A stretch of 21,616 nucleotides of DNA from Taibaiella sp. (GCA_019739295.1 JAHHDV010000012.1:1-21616); one strand, 5' to 3'; positions 1-8,793 are shown, counted from the first letter of the stretch. Notes: generated by a model from the letters alone, not told the origin. A program made the numbers and translations.

Positions 1-7
1 GATTTTT

Positions 8-130
8 TCAATTGACTGCCTGGTTGCAGTCCAAATCGCCGGAATATATTATGTCAGAAGCCGGGTTATCAGTTGGCCCTCCCATATTTGTCCGGATCAT
101 AGCAGCAATAACGCCGGCCAAAAGCAGCAT
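8..130 (-). CDS. possible small ORF, 40 aa, unknown
   Basis: This is a short open frame on the minus strand just downstream of the dioxygenase gene. It starts with a hydrophobic stretch (MLLLAGVIAAMI) followed by a polar tail with D/N/S residues, and it ends at TGA at 8-10. Upstream in the same frame there are stops immediately before the ATG, so it cannot be extended without a frameshift. The composition looks more like coding than random sequence, because one hydrophobic helix is followed by a polar segment. It could be the tail of a frameshifted exported protein, since single-base indels are common later in the window. No family recognised. Confidence 0.2.
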   Translation of the reverse strand: MLLLAGVIAAMIRTNMGGPTDNPASDIIYSGDLDCNQAVN

Positions 131-188
131 CTTTCGTTATCATCCATATCCGCTGGGATTCGTACAGCTCAATAACAAATGCCACCAC

Positions 189-1073
189 CTACTGCATCAG
201 GACAGAGGTCATCGTCAGTGCTCCGCCAAAAGCTTTATCATTAAAGAATGAGATCTCGTCTGAAGAAACGCTGACACCCATAGCATATAACAAGGGCAGA
301 AAATGTTCAGGCGTGGGTATAGCCAATTGTATGGAAGGGCCCAAATCCCTAAAAGCGGAAAGCGACTTCATGTCGCGATTTAATATCATTTGCTTCATTT
401 TCTGGTTAGCCTCCAACGCCCAGTCAAAACCATAATTATCCTCCCGGAGCTTTCGCCAATCCAATAGTCTCAGGTTATGAACCATATTCCCTGACCCGAT
501 GATCAATACGCCCCGTTTTCTCAATACGGACAGCTCCCGGGCAAGTGAAAGATGCTTTTCAGGGCTTGCATTTACATCCAGGCTCAACTGGATGACCGGC
601 ACACTGGCATCCGGATACATATGCTTGATCACAGACCATGCACCATGATCCAAACCCCATTCATGATCCAGCAATATGTCGGTAGTCTGAACCAGCCCTT
701 GAATATCCGCTGCCAATCCGGGATCCCCCGGCGCAGGATACTGTACTTCAAAAAGCTCCTGTGGAAAGCCCCCGAAATCATGAATTGTAGGGGGTTGGGG
801 CATAGCTGTAACCCTCGTGCCGTTTGTTTCCCAATGTGCAGAGATGCAGAGTATAGCCGAGGGAGCAGGGATATCCTGCGACACCTTTCTGAAACCGGTC
901 ACAAACTCATTTTCTTCAATCGCGTTCATCGGGCTACCATGCCCGATGAATAAAGCAGGCATGGTACCAGTCTTTGGAAATGACCGGCTCATCTTGCTCA
1001 GTTCCTGTAAGGAGTATGTACTTCCAACCATGCTCAATGGTATAAATGATAATAAAAAATCTCTTCTCTTCAT
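189..1073 (-). CDS. ygiD: class III extradiol (4,5-DOPA-type) dioxygenase, Tat-exported
   Basis: This encodes a 294 aa protein of the LigB/DODA family of class III extradiol ring-cleavage dioxygenases, which open catechol-type rings using non-haem iron or zinc. The family's metal and active-site histidines are visible in order: GHGSPMNA (about residue 44), SAHWETNG, HDFGGFP, LDHGAWS and GSGNMVHNLR. The N-terminus begins KRRDFLLSF followed by a hydrophobic run, which fits a twin-arginine (Tat) signal with RRxFL, so the enzyme is probably exported folded with its metal; that is inference. The length fits the family plus a leader. ATG at 1071-1073 is the only sensible start because it carries the RR leader. 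It is transcribed divergently from the TonB receptor across a 176-base gap. The true substrate is unknown; plant-like DOPA cleavage should not be assumed. Confidence 0.85.
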   Translation of the reverse strand: MKRRDFLLSFIPLSMVGSTYSLQELSKMSRSFPKTGTMPALFIGHGSPMNAIEENEFVTGFRKVSQDIPAPSAILCISAHWETNGTRVTAMPQPPTIHDFGGFPQELFEVQYPAPGDPGLAADIQGLVQTTDILLDHEWGLDHGAWSVIKHMYPDASVPVIQLSLDVNASPEKHLSLARELSVLRKRGVLIIGSGNMVHNLRLLDWRKLREDNYGFDWALEANQKMKQMILNRDMKSLSAFRDLGPSIQLAIPTPEHFLPLLYAMGVSVSSDEISFFNDKAFGGALTMTSVLMQ

Positions 1074-1249
1074 TCCGAAAATATCAACCGGAAAATTATC
1101 GATTTTCTGCCAGAGGCCGACATAGATTATTTCAATCCGCAGTTTGAAATAATAAAATCACAAAACATCTATATATTTAAACACAATAAATAAAGTGTAG
1201 ATCCAGTTCTATCTGCAAACAGCTCAAACAAACTTTTTAGACACACTTC

Positions 1250-3605
1250 ATGAGAAAATTCCTCTATCTCTGCTTTATTTTATGCTCCATTTACGATATG
1301 GCGGCACAATCCACTTTAAGTGGTTTTGTCAAAGAACATCACTCACAGGAGCATATCCCCGGAGCTGTCATCAGGATCCGGGATTCAGAGAAATTTGTAG
1401 CTGCCAATGAATATGGGTTTTATTCCATTACCCTCCCTGATGGCACCTATACCTTTGACATATTTGCGCCCGGATACGAAAGCCTGGGATACACTGTAAG
1501 CCTGGGGAAAGATACGGAATACACTTTCGAATTGTTCACTAAAGAAATGCTGGAAGGCGTGGAAATCACTGCCTCCAAATCCAAAGCCCGGGACACAAGA
1601 ATGAGCATCCATCAAATTGATATCCAGGACATCAGATCCGTGCCGGCTCTTCTTGGTGAAAAAGATGTATTTAAAGTCATCAAATTGCTGCCCGGTGTCC
1701 AGAAAGGACAGGAAGGAAGCAGTGGTTTCAATGTTCGTGGTGGTGGTACGGACCAGAATCTCATCATACTGGACGATGCTGTCGTTTACAATGCAAGTCA
1801 CCTGTTCGGGTTCTTTTCCACGTTCAACGGGGACGCACTGAAAGGTGTGGAGTTGATCAAAGGGGGCTACCCGGCTAAGTATGGGGAAAGACTTTCTTCG
1901 GTGCTCCACATCACCATGAAAGAAGGGAATAAAAAATACTACACGGGAGAGTTCGGGATCGGCTTGTTGTCCTCCAGGGCGACGCTGGAAGGCCCGATCA
2001 TCAAAGATAAAGCCTCTTTCCTGATCTCAGGGAGAAGAACATACGGAGATCTTTTATTGCAACCATTTCTCCTGGCACAGGAGGATGTCATGGCAGGTTA
2101 TTATTTTTCAGACCTCAATGCCAAGGTCAATTACCAGATTGATGACGAGAACAGCATCTACCTGAGCGGTTACTTCGGCAGGGACCGGTTCTATATGAGA
2201 GATGCGATATTCACCGCGCCGGGTCAATCAAGCAGTATGAGATTCGGATGGGGAAATGCTACAGGTACCCTAAGGTGGAACCATATCTTCCATCAGAAAT
2301 TATTTGCAAACCTTACCGTCAACTATAGCAATTACAATATGACGGTCAATATGAAAGAGAAATGGGATAATGAAAGTTACCAGATGAAACTCATGAGTGC
2401 TATTGATGACATTGGCGCTAAGTATGATCTATCCTATTTCTGGCACCCGGACAATACAGTACAAATCGGCTATAAAGTCACGCGGCATTTATTCAGGCCA
2501 AATGCTTTAACGGTCAAAGATAACGGGATGAGTGATACTTCCCTGGAAGAAAGCAGAAAATATATCAGCTGGGAACAGAATCTATATATAGATGATGAAT
2601 GGAAAATCAGTAAAAACCTGGCCATGAACTTAGGGCTTCGCGGTTCAGCCTTCACAACGCCCGGAAAAACCTATTTCAATATAGAGCCGCGGATCTCTAC
2701 AAGGTGGCTCCTGAACGACCAGACATCTGTTAAAGCAAGCTATACGATTATGAATCAATATATGCACCTGCTTACTTCTACAGGCATCAACTTACCGACC
2801 GATCTCTGGGTCCCGGCTACCGCAAAAGTGGCACCGCAACGCGCCTTCCAATATGCCTTGGGGATATTCAAAGACCTGGCACAGCCTCATCTTTCCTTCA
2901 GTATAGAGGGTTATTACAAAACCATGAACCATATTATATCGTATAATGAAGGTGCATCGTTTATGGAACTGGATGATCCTCTCGCCCCGGACCCCGAACG
3001 CGCTCAGACATTTGAGGATAAGGTCACTTCCGGTGAAGGTTACAGCTATGGTGCGGAATTCATGATCCAGAAAACAAAAGGAAAAACTCCATGGATGGCT
3101 TTCGTACACCTGGTCCAAAACACAATACAGGTTCGAAGAGGTCAATAATGGAGCATGGTTCTATCCCAGGATAGACAGGCGGCATGATCTGAACATCGTC
3201 GGATTCTATGAGCTCACTCCTAAAATAAGACTGAACGCACTTTTTACTTTTGCTACGGGCAATCCATTGAGTCTTCCGCAGTATGAAATCAATGCCAGCG
3301 GGACCCCGAATGCCAGCGGTAATCTGCTAAACAATTCCGGATATCCTGAATACGGAACCTTATACAGCGAACGCAATGACTTCAGGACAGAGGTATACCA
3401 CAGATTGGATGTAGGTGTGCAGTTTATCAAAGAGAAAAAGAAAGGGACAAGAACCTGGGAGATCAGCTTTTACAATATATATAACCGCAAAAACCCGTTC
3501 TTTTACAATATTGATTATGCACCCGGCACCAATGAAAAGGGACTATATAAGTATACTATTTTCCCTATAATACCATCCATTACGTATTCCTATAAATTCA
3601 GATAA
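1250..3605 (+). CDS. TonB-dependent receptor with carboxypeptidase-like N-terminal domain (one frameshift)
   Basis: This is an outer-membrane active transporter of the Bacteroidota type. A signal peptide (residues 1-19, ending in MAA|QS) is followed by a carboxypeptidase-regulatory-like beta-sandwich (about 20-95; GFVKEHHSQEHIPGAVI). Next comes a plug domain with GFNVRGGGTDQNLIILDD, then FNGDALKGVELIKGGYPAKYG, and then a 22-strand-type barrel to the C-terminus. The frame breaks in an A5 run at 3082-3086. Removing one A joins KTKGK to LHGWLSYTWSKTQYRF and gives a 784 aa protein ending YSYKFR. Both halves match the same family and meet without gap or overlap. The DUF4249 lipoprotein gene starts 3 bases after the stop, the usual partner in this receptor type, so the two form an operon. 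The substrate cannot be read from the sequence. Confidence 0.9.
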
Positions 3606-3608
3606 GAT

Positions 3609-4445
3609 ATGAGCACAATGAACAAACTCCCGATCCAAATCCTTCCCTTCATCCTCTTATCCATCTTTGGAGCTTTCCAAAGCTGCATGACAAAAATTGT
3701 CAACCCTGCAATGAATGTAGGAGATGACAAAGCTTTCGTGCAATGCTATCTCAACCCGGATGAGGACACCATTACATTGGCGCTTTCTGTGGCTAAAGGC
3801 ACATCATCTGACGGCAGAAAAATAGATCCGGGCATCCTGCCGGAGGCTTCTGTAATCTTAAAGAACGGAAGTGACCGTAAGCTAATGCATTTTCATTCCT
3901 GGAATAATAATTTGGCCATATTCTACCTGGAAGCAAGTGAGCTCTCTGTGCTTCCAGGAAACACCTATCATCTGGAGGTCACATATGCTGATTTGCTCCA
4001 CCTGGAATCTGTCACTACCGTTCCGGATACGGACTTTGATTTTGAACATACGGAGACCGGATCCGGACCTGATATCAATGGAGATCTTATGTACAGGTTC
4101 AAGGCTACGTTGAGGGACGATCCCGGCTCTGACAATTATTACCGGCTCACTTTAGAAGAGAACGAATATCACAGTGTAATCCATCAAGAATTCATCAGTG
4201 ACGATGACAATCAAAATACTCATCCAACCATACAGTTCTATGTAGATGAATATTATTATGCAGAAGGAACCAAAGTGTGCGTAAGCAGCATGAATGAAGA
4301 TACGTATCTATTCCTGAGCAGAATCCAATATATCCTGGATCAAAGCGGCAATCCGTTTGCAGAACCTAGCAGTCTTCATAGCAATATAGAAGGAGGTCTG
4401 GGTATCTTCGGGGGATGGAAGATGATCAGCAAGGATTTAAAGTAG
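3609..4445 (+). CDS. DUF4249 family outer-membrane lipoprotein
   Basis: This is a 278 aa lipoprotein. The leader (MNKLPIQILPFILLSIFGAF) ends at a cysteine (QSC, about residue 26), which would be lipidated. The mature part is beta-rich. It contains the family-like segments PEASVILKNG, PGNTYHLEVTYAD and, near the end, IEGGLGIFGG, which is how DUF4249 proteins characteristically close. DUF4249 genes sit beside TonB receptors with a carboxypeptidase-like domain and are thought to be accessory or substrate-binding surface proteins, by analogy with SusD. The gene starts 3 bases after the receptor stop, so the two are co-transcribed. ATG at 3618 is an alternative start that gives a cleaner signal peptide. 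Confidence 0.85.
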   Translation: MSTMNKLPIQILPFILLSIFGAFQSCMTKIVNPAMNVGDDKAFVQCYLNPDEDTITLALSVAKGTSSDGRKIDPGILPEASVILKNGSDRKLMHFHSWNNNLAIFYLEASELSVLPGNTYHLEVTYADLLHLESVTTVPDTDFDFEHTETGSGPDINGDLMYRFKATLRDDPGSDNYYRLTLEENEYHSVIHQEFISDDDNQNTHPTIQFYVDEYYYAEGTKVCVSSMNEDTYLFLSRIQYILDQSGNPFAEPSSLHSNIEGGLGIFGGWKMISKDLK

Positions 4446-4512
4446 ACGATGATCCATTGAATTTGCACTCAGGACACCTTCTAACGCTGCAGTCAAGAAA
4501 AAGAACAGTAAC

Positions 4513-5404
4513 TTAATAACTCACCTGTGACCCTTTCCACATACTGTTTTCAAACTTCGGACATTTGTATGTTTTCAACTGGAAGGTAATCTTAAACTGA
4601 GCCATAATATACTGGTCTGCTGTGCTTTCATCTCCGCGTTTCTTGCCGGCACGTCCCAGCTTCTCACCATCTTCCAGGCTGGAAGGATCCTGGAGATAGG
4701 ATGCAGCAGTCGGTACACCGGGATTGATGTAAAAATGCTCTATGCCTACATAAGTCTTGCTGACATCATCCAGATAATCGGTCATGGTAAAACGGTTCAA
4801 TATCTCGAAACTCATATTCACTCCCGGGGCTACCCACCATTTCACTCCCGCACCTACAGGGAATGCCAGGGAATAATTGTTGTACTTCCGGTCCTGGTAT
4901 TGTGACAAATGCTGTCCTTCGGTCCCCAGGGTCCGAAGCTTGATCTCTTTACCACCGTAGGATACAGTGGGCTCGTAGTAGAACCCGGCGATACCCAGGG
5001 ACAGATATGGTGTCCATCTTTTGGAAGGCTCGGCCGTCTCAAACCAGAAGAAATTGAATTCTCCTGACAATGCAGCTTCTAAAATATGAGAATGAAAAGC
5101 GAGGTTCCTGGCACTTTGAAAAGCATTTTCAGAATAAGCATCTTTATAACCAACCTGGGTATAGCTTACGGAACCTACTAGCGCGATATAAGGATTGAAG
5201 TTTTTCTTATACATCACACTAAACGCAAGATTGGGTTCTTTAAATCCATAATTTGGATTCAGGTCCCCGAAATAATGAGCGCCACCCACACCAATCCCAA
5301 ATTCTGTATTCCGGAAATATTGCTGTCCTTTTGCCGGATTGCTCAGCCCCATCAAACCTAACATGAATGCCCCGGTGAAAAAAAAATACCTTCCTGTATA
5401 TCAT
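4513..5404 (-). CDS. DUF6089-like outer-membrane beta-barrel protein (frameshift in signal peptide)
   Basis: This is an outer-membrane barrel-like protein with early motif GIGVGGAHYFGDLNP, typical of the DUF6089 group found in Bacteroidota, and alternating aromatic/polar strands throughout. In the sequence as given, the longest in-frame ATG is at 5364 and lacks a proper leader. Upstream lies a run of nine A (5378-5386, plus strand). If this run is read as eight, the frame opens to an ATG at 5402-5404 and gives MIYRKVFFFTGAFMLGLMGL, a convincing signal peptide, and a 296 aa protein. I therefore place the start at 5404. The gene is convergent with the DUF4249 gene and follows the pdhB terminator, with a candidate promoter of its own inside that hairpin. 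Function beyond outer-membrane location is unknown. Confidence 0.75.
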
Positions 5405-5435
5405 AAATGATTAAATAAGCAAAATGCCTTCAAAT

Positions 5436-5479
5436 AAAAAAGCAGTAAATGCAAATATAGGTATTTGCGCATTTACTGC
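5436..5479 (-). terminator. Rho-independent terminator of pdhB
   Basis: Left arm GCAGTAAATGCAAATA (5442-5457) pairs with TATTTGCGCATTTACTGC (5462-5479) apart from a two-base bulge, and the loop is TAGG. On the minus strand the stem is followed by six T (A run 5436-5441). It lies 25 bases after the pdhB stop. Confidence 0.8.
5452..5459 (-). promoter_or_regulatory. candidate -7 promoter element TATATTTG for the DUF6089 gene
   Basis: TATATTTG on the minus strand fits the Bacteroidota -7 consensus TAnnTTTG and lies about 48 bases upstream of the inferred start at 5404. It sits in the apical half of the pdhB terminator hairpin. No convincing -33 TTTG was seen. Confidence 0.4.
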
Positions 5480-5503
5480 CTGTATAACGAAATAGTAAAA
5501 GAT

Positions 5504-6491
5504 TTATTTCTTGATGTACATGACCTCCTTAACCAGATGCACCGTCTTGGCTATAGAAGGCAGGTAAGCCCTGTACGAGATTAGGTGCATAGTGCATATT
5601 GGTATCTGCAGAGCAGATCCTTCTAACGGGAGCGTCCAGGTAATCAAATGCATCTTTCTGGACAAAATAGGAGATTTCCGAAGAGACCGAACCAAACGGC
5701 CATTGCTCTTCTACGATGACCAACCTGTTGGTTTTCTTTACGGAAGCTAATATCGTCTCCCTGTCAATCGGCCTGATCGTTCTCAGGTCGATAACTTCAG
5801 CCTCTATACCTTCCTTAGCGAGCTCTTCTGCCGCCCCAAGCGCCACTTTCATCATTTTTGTTATAAGAGATTGATGGTCACATCCTTCCCTTTTCTTTTG
5901 ATGTCTGCCTTGCCGATAGGGATCAGGTATTCTTCTTCAGGCACCTCTCCCATATCACCATACATTACTTCCGATTCCATAAAGACTACCGGGTTGTCGT
6001 CACGAATAGCAGATTTTAATAAACCTTTGGCATCATAAGGGTTGGATACGGAGATAACCTTAAGGCCGGGGATATTGGCATACCAGCTTTCAAATGCCTG
6101 TGAGTGCTGCGCTCCCAGTTGTCCTGCGGAGCCGTTAGGGGCCTCTGAATACAATCGGGCATCCGAAGTGGCCGCCACTCATAGAAAGCATCTTGGCTGC
6201 ATGATTGAGAATCTGGTCCAATGCCAATACTGCGAAGTTCCAGGTCATAAACTCCACTACGGGTCTCAGGCCGTTCGCAGCTGCACCTACACCGATAGCA
6301 GCAAATCCCAATTCCGCAATAGGGGTATCGATGATTCTTTTCGGACCAAATTCATCCAGCATGCCCTGGGTCACCTTGTAGGCTCCGTTATACAGAGCTA
6401 CTTCTTCACCCATAATAAAGACCTTTTCATCCCTTTTCATCTCTTCCCACAGGGCTTCACGCAATGCTTGTCTGAATGCTATTTCTGGCAT
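5504..6491 (-). CDS. pdhB: pyruvate dehydrogenase complex E1 component, beta subunit (multiple frameshifts)
   Basis: This is the beta subunit of the thiamine-diphosphate-dependent E1 enzyme that decarboxylates pyruvate for the PDH complex in the cytoplasm. Family landmarks are [20 protein letters not shown] at the N-terminus, [64 protein letters not shown] and [17 protein letters not shown]. The gene is split into four reading-frame pieces by four extra bases: G at 6138-6141, T at 5871-5872, T in T5 5855-5859 and C at 5569-5571 (plus strand). Removing them gives one 327 aa protein ending KEVMYIKK, the normal length. A lipoprotein gene lies 27 bases upstream on the same strand and a strong terminator follows. 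The E1 alpha gene is not in the window; in Bacteroidota alpha and beta genes are often unlinked. A branched-chain E1 beta is the main alternative. Confidence 0.88.
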
Positions 6492-6518
6492 AGATACTTA
6501 TTTATAATACTTTATAAA

Positions 6519-7092
6519 TTACTTATTTTTCTTGAAACTGATAAAAGTCTTGAATTCCTCAGGCTGACGGATTTGTATCCTCATACTGTCACCGGAACCA
6601 TGGACCACTTCAAATATAGTAAAAGTAGCCCTGGGATCAATATCCAACTTCCCGGGTACGAAAGGATCGATGATGATCAGGCTCTTGCCATTGTTATCTT
6701 TAGCCGTATACCAGACAGCCGTATCCTTTACATTATCAGTCGTCCTGTAGGCATTACCTTCAGGAGTAAGGATCATCTGGAAGCTGCCGATTAGCTTTTC
6801 CCGCTCCGGCTCCCTGTTGGCAATCTGCTCATTGATGAGATTTTTAGCCATATTTTTGGCACTGTCCAGGTTAGTGATCTTGAATTGCTCTGTGAACTCT
6901 TTAGGCACTTCTGTCCAGCCTTCTACTTCTTGTATCTGCATTTGAGATTGAACTTTGGCAAGACTGTCCTCTGTTGGTGTTTCGAAGGTTTTTGCTTGCC
7001 AGGTACCCGCGTATTGAGCGGCATTATTGCCGGAATTACAGGAAGCGAACGCTATAATGCCTAATAAGGCAGGAATAATCAGTTTTTTTCAT
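6519..7092 (-). CDS. small lipoprotein, unknown function, possibly lipocalin-like (frameshift in signal peptide)
   Basis: In the raw frame only 140 aa from an internal ATG at 6941 are open. Upstream, the frame runs back to a T7 run (7083-7089, plus strand). Removing one base gives ATG at 7090-7092 and the leader MKK LIIPALLGIIAFASC, a classical lipoprotein signal with lipobox FASC, for a total of 190 aa. The mature protein starts with an Asn/Gly/Ala-rich spacer and then AGTWQAK, then a helical acidic middle (about 55-95), then beta strands (LIGSFQMILTPEGNAYRT, AVWYTAKD, KSLIIIDPF, TFTIFEVV). A GTW start and short strands recall lipocalin-like small lipoproteins, but I cannot name the family. 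It lies 27 bases upstream of pdhB, so the two are probably co-transcribed. Confidence 0.65.
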
Positions 7093-7099
7093 AATCCTG

Positions 7100-7107
7100 C
7101 AAATGTA
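7100..7107 (-). promoter_or_regulatory. candidate -7 promoter element TACATTTG for the lipoprotein gene
   Basis: TACATTTG matches TAnnTTTG, with only seven bases (CAGGATT) between it and the inferred ATG at 7092. Transcription from it would start at or almost at the start codon. Confidence 0.45.
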
Positions 7108-7230
7108 AATCAAACAATTGATATTTTGTATCTATTATGATATGAAATTTAGCGGATCACCTGCTGCCTCACTCCGGAATCGGGTGGTTCTGGACCACTC
7201 TTCTATATGGAATTCTAATCAAAAATCGCT

Positions 7231-7238
7231 TAGCTTTG
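7231..7238 (+). promoter_or_regulatory. candidate -7 promoter element TAGCTTTG for the hydroxyacyl-CoA dehydrogenase gene
   Basis: TAGCTTTG matches TAnnTTTG and lies 44 bases before ATG 7283. A small inverted repeat (GTGGT/ACCAC, 7184-7198) is just upstream in the divergent gap and could be an operator, but its stem is only five bases. Confidence 0.4.
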
Positions 7239-7282
7239 TCAACATTATTTTTAAATTATTTATTCATCCAATAAAAAATTAA

Positions 7283-8253
7283 ATGGAATCTACTATGCAA
7301 GAAGGTATCATGACAAAAGCCAGACCTTCGTCTATCTCCAAAATCAATCTTGTATCCGTAATCGGTGCAGGAACAATGGGCAATGGAATAGCCCACGTTT
7401 TTGCTCAGGCCGGATTCAATGTACACCTGATAGATATATCCCAAGATGCGTTGAACAAAGCTCTGGAAAAAAATATCTGCCAACATGGACAGGCAGATCG
7501 CCAAGAATGTAATCACGGAGGAAGTAAAAGAACAGGCCCTGGCGAATAATCCTCCAACATATACTGATATAGCAGATGGTGTAAAAGAAGCCGACCTTAT
7601 AGTAGAAGCTGCTACTGAAAACATCGACCTGAAAATCAGGATATTCAAGGATCTGGATAATCTTTGCAAACCCGAAGCGATTCTCGCCACCAACACATCC
7701 TCTATCAGCATCACCAGGATCGGTGCGAATACCAAGAGGCCGGAGAATGTCATCGGTATGCACTTTATGAACCCTGTCCCGGTGATGAAACTGGTAGAAA
7801 TTCATCAACGGTTACGCAACCCATAAAGCGGTAACACAAACGATCTATGAGTTAACGGAGTTCCTGGATAAAGTACCCTGTGTGGTCAATGACTACCCGG
7901 GCTTTATCTCCAACAGGATATTGATGCCTATGATCAATGAGGCGATTCTTGCTCTGCAGGAGAATGTGGCCGGTGTAGAAGAGATCGATACGATTATGAA
8001 GCTGGGTATGGCTCATCCTATGGGACCATTGCAGCTGGCTGATTTCATCGGGTTGGATACCTGCTTCAGCATCATGAATGTACTGCATATGGGATTCGGC
8101 CAGCAGAAATATGCCCCGGCGATCTTACTGGCCAATATGGTTCAGGCAGGATATCTGGGTGCCAAAAGCGGAGAAGGGTTCTACAAGTATACCCCGGGGA
8201 GCAAAGCACTTGTCGTGAGCCCCATGTTCGAAAACAAAAAATGGAAAATCTGA
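7283..8253 (+). CDS. hbd: 3-hydroxybutyryl-CoA (3-hydroxyacyl-CoA) dehydrogenase (two frameshifts)
   Basis: This is an NAD(P)-dependent dehydrogenase acting on short-chain 3-hydroxyacyl-CoA in beta-oxidation or butyrate-type metabolism. The Rossmann loop [19 protein letters not shown] is near residue 25, NTSSISIT and the catalytic-histidine segment [16 protein letters not shown] follow, and the helical C-terminal domain holds [40 protein letters not shown] and GEGFYKY. Two extra bases split the frame: one A in A7 7467-7473 and one T at 7801-7802. Without them the sequence reads [11 protein letters not shown] and [14 protein letters not shown], giving 322 aa. The start is uncertain: ATG at 7283, 7295 or 7310 all precede the Rossmann loop, and the later ones give a more typical N-terminus. 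The gene is monocistronic with a clear terminator after it. Confidence 0.88.
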
Positions 8254-8275
8254 TATTCAGATTTATAATAAAAGT

Positions 8276-8304
8276 AAGGCCAACTCCGATCAGTTGGCCT
8301 TTTT
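8276..8304 (+). terminator. Rho-independent terminator after hbd
   Basis: A ten-base perfect stem AAGGCCAACT / AGTTGGCCTT (8276-8285 and 8292-8301) has a six-base loop and is followed by T through 8304, 22 bases after the hbd stop. On the minus strand the stem is followed by ACTTTTATT, so it may also stop the converging small gene. Confidence 0.88.
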
Positions 8305-8348
8305 CATTTGTAACAAACAAAAACCACAAAAGCTGACGGTATCCCTGT

Positions 8349-8645
8349 CTACCTGATCTCGAACTCATTGACAAAGCCATTCACGACGAGCTTATACACT
8401 CCTGAAGGCAGGTCACTGATGCCGATTTTAAATTTTTTATTGACCGGTGCTATACCGCTCTGGACGGTTTGGTTCTTTTCATTTTTCAGGTGGTAGGCAA
8501 TCTGCTTTGTATTCAGATTACCGATATGCAATTCGATACTGCTGTTGTGCTTCTTATCATAGATTAATTTTTTGCCCTGGGCTATAGTAGTCCCGGAAGA
8601 AAAAACACCCAGGATAAGGGCTGCGGATAAGATGATTTTTTTCAT
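8349..8645 (-). CDS. small secreted protein resembling a stand-alone T9SS-type C-terminal domain
   Basis: This is a 98 aa protein. I use the internal ATG at 8643-8645, not the longer upstream frame, because it is followed by a textbook signal peptide (MKKIILSAALILGVFSSGTT, cleavage likely after IAQ). The mature 75 or so residues show the beta-strand pattern of a Por-secretion-tail-like domain: IELHIGNLNTKQIAYHL, KNQTVQSGI, FKIGISDLPSGVYKLVV and NEFEIR at the end. In ordinary T9SS cargo such a domain is the C-terminal sorting signal of a larger protein. Here it is the whole protein. Many Bacteroidota encode similar tiny secreted proteins of unknown role. Gene confidence is high; the domain comparison is by eye. 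Confidence 0.7.
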   Translation of the reverse strand: MKKIILSAALILGVFSSGTTIAQGKKLIYDKKHNSSIELHIGNLNTKQIAYHLKNEKNQTVQSGIAPVNKKFKIGISDLPSGVYKLVVNGFVNEFEIR

Positions 8646-8696
8646 GGCTAATAAATTTAATTCGTTAGGATATTTTTTTGCTGATTGATTCTGATA

Positions 8697-8704
8697 CAAA
8701 AGTA
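8697..8704 (-). promoter_or_regulatory. candidate -7 promoter element TACTTTTG for the small secreted protein
   Basis: TACTTTTG on the minus strand matches TAnnTTTG and lies about 51 bases before ATG 8645. Its position also supports the shorter start: the longer frame (from 8762) would begin upstream of it. Confidence 0.45.
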
Positions 8705-8793
8705 TAAAGCCCTTCCGGGCCGAGTGAGCAGGATTAGATGAGCCGTCTGGTTTTATCGACAAAAAGTCGTCTATAAAAAAAATGATTTGGTCT

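Noticed and set aside
552..1125. Plus-strand open frames opposite the dioxygenase gene
   Set aside because: They are shadows: the minus frame has all conserved dioxygenase motifs, while these have none.
6042..6794. 250-codon plus-strand frame opposite pdhB and the lipoprotein gene
   Set aside because: Long but antisense to two genes with clear family or signal-peptide evidence; it has an odd composition and no recognisable domain.
7283..8253. Programmed frameshifting in hbd, pdhB, rarA and uvrA
   Set aside because: No slippery heptamer with a downstream structure was apparent, the sites are unrelated, and many neighbouring genes share the same +1 defect, so one common technical cause is simpler.
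8646..8762. N-terminal extension of the small secreted protein
   Set aside because: It would put about 39 polar residues before a perfect signal peptide and would start upstream of the promoter candidate.
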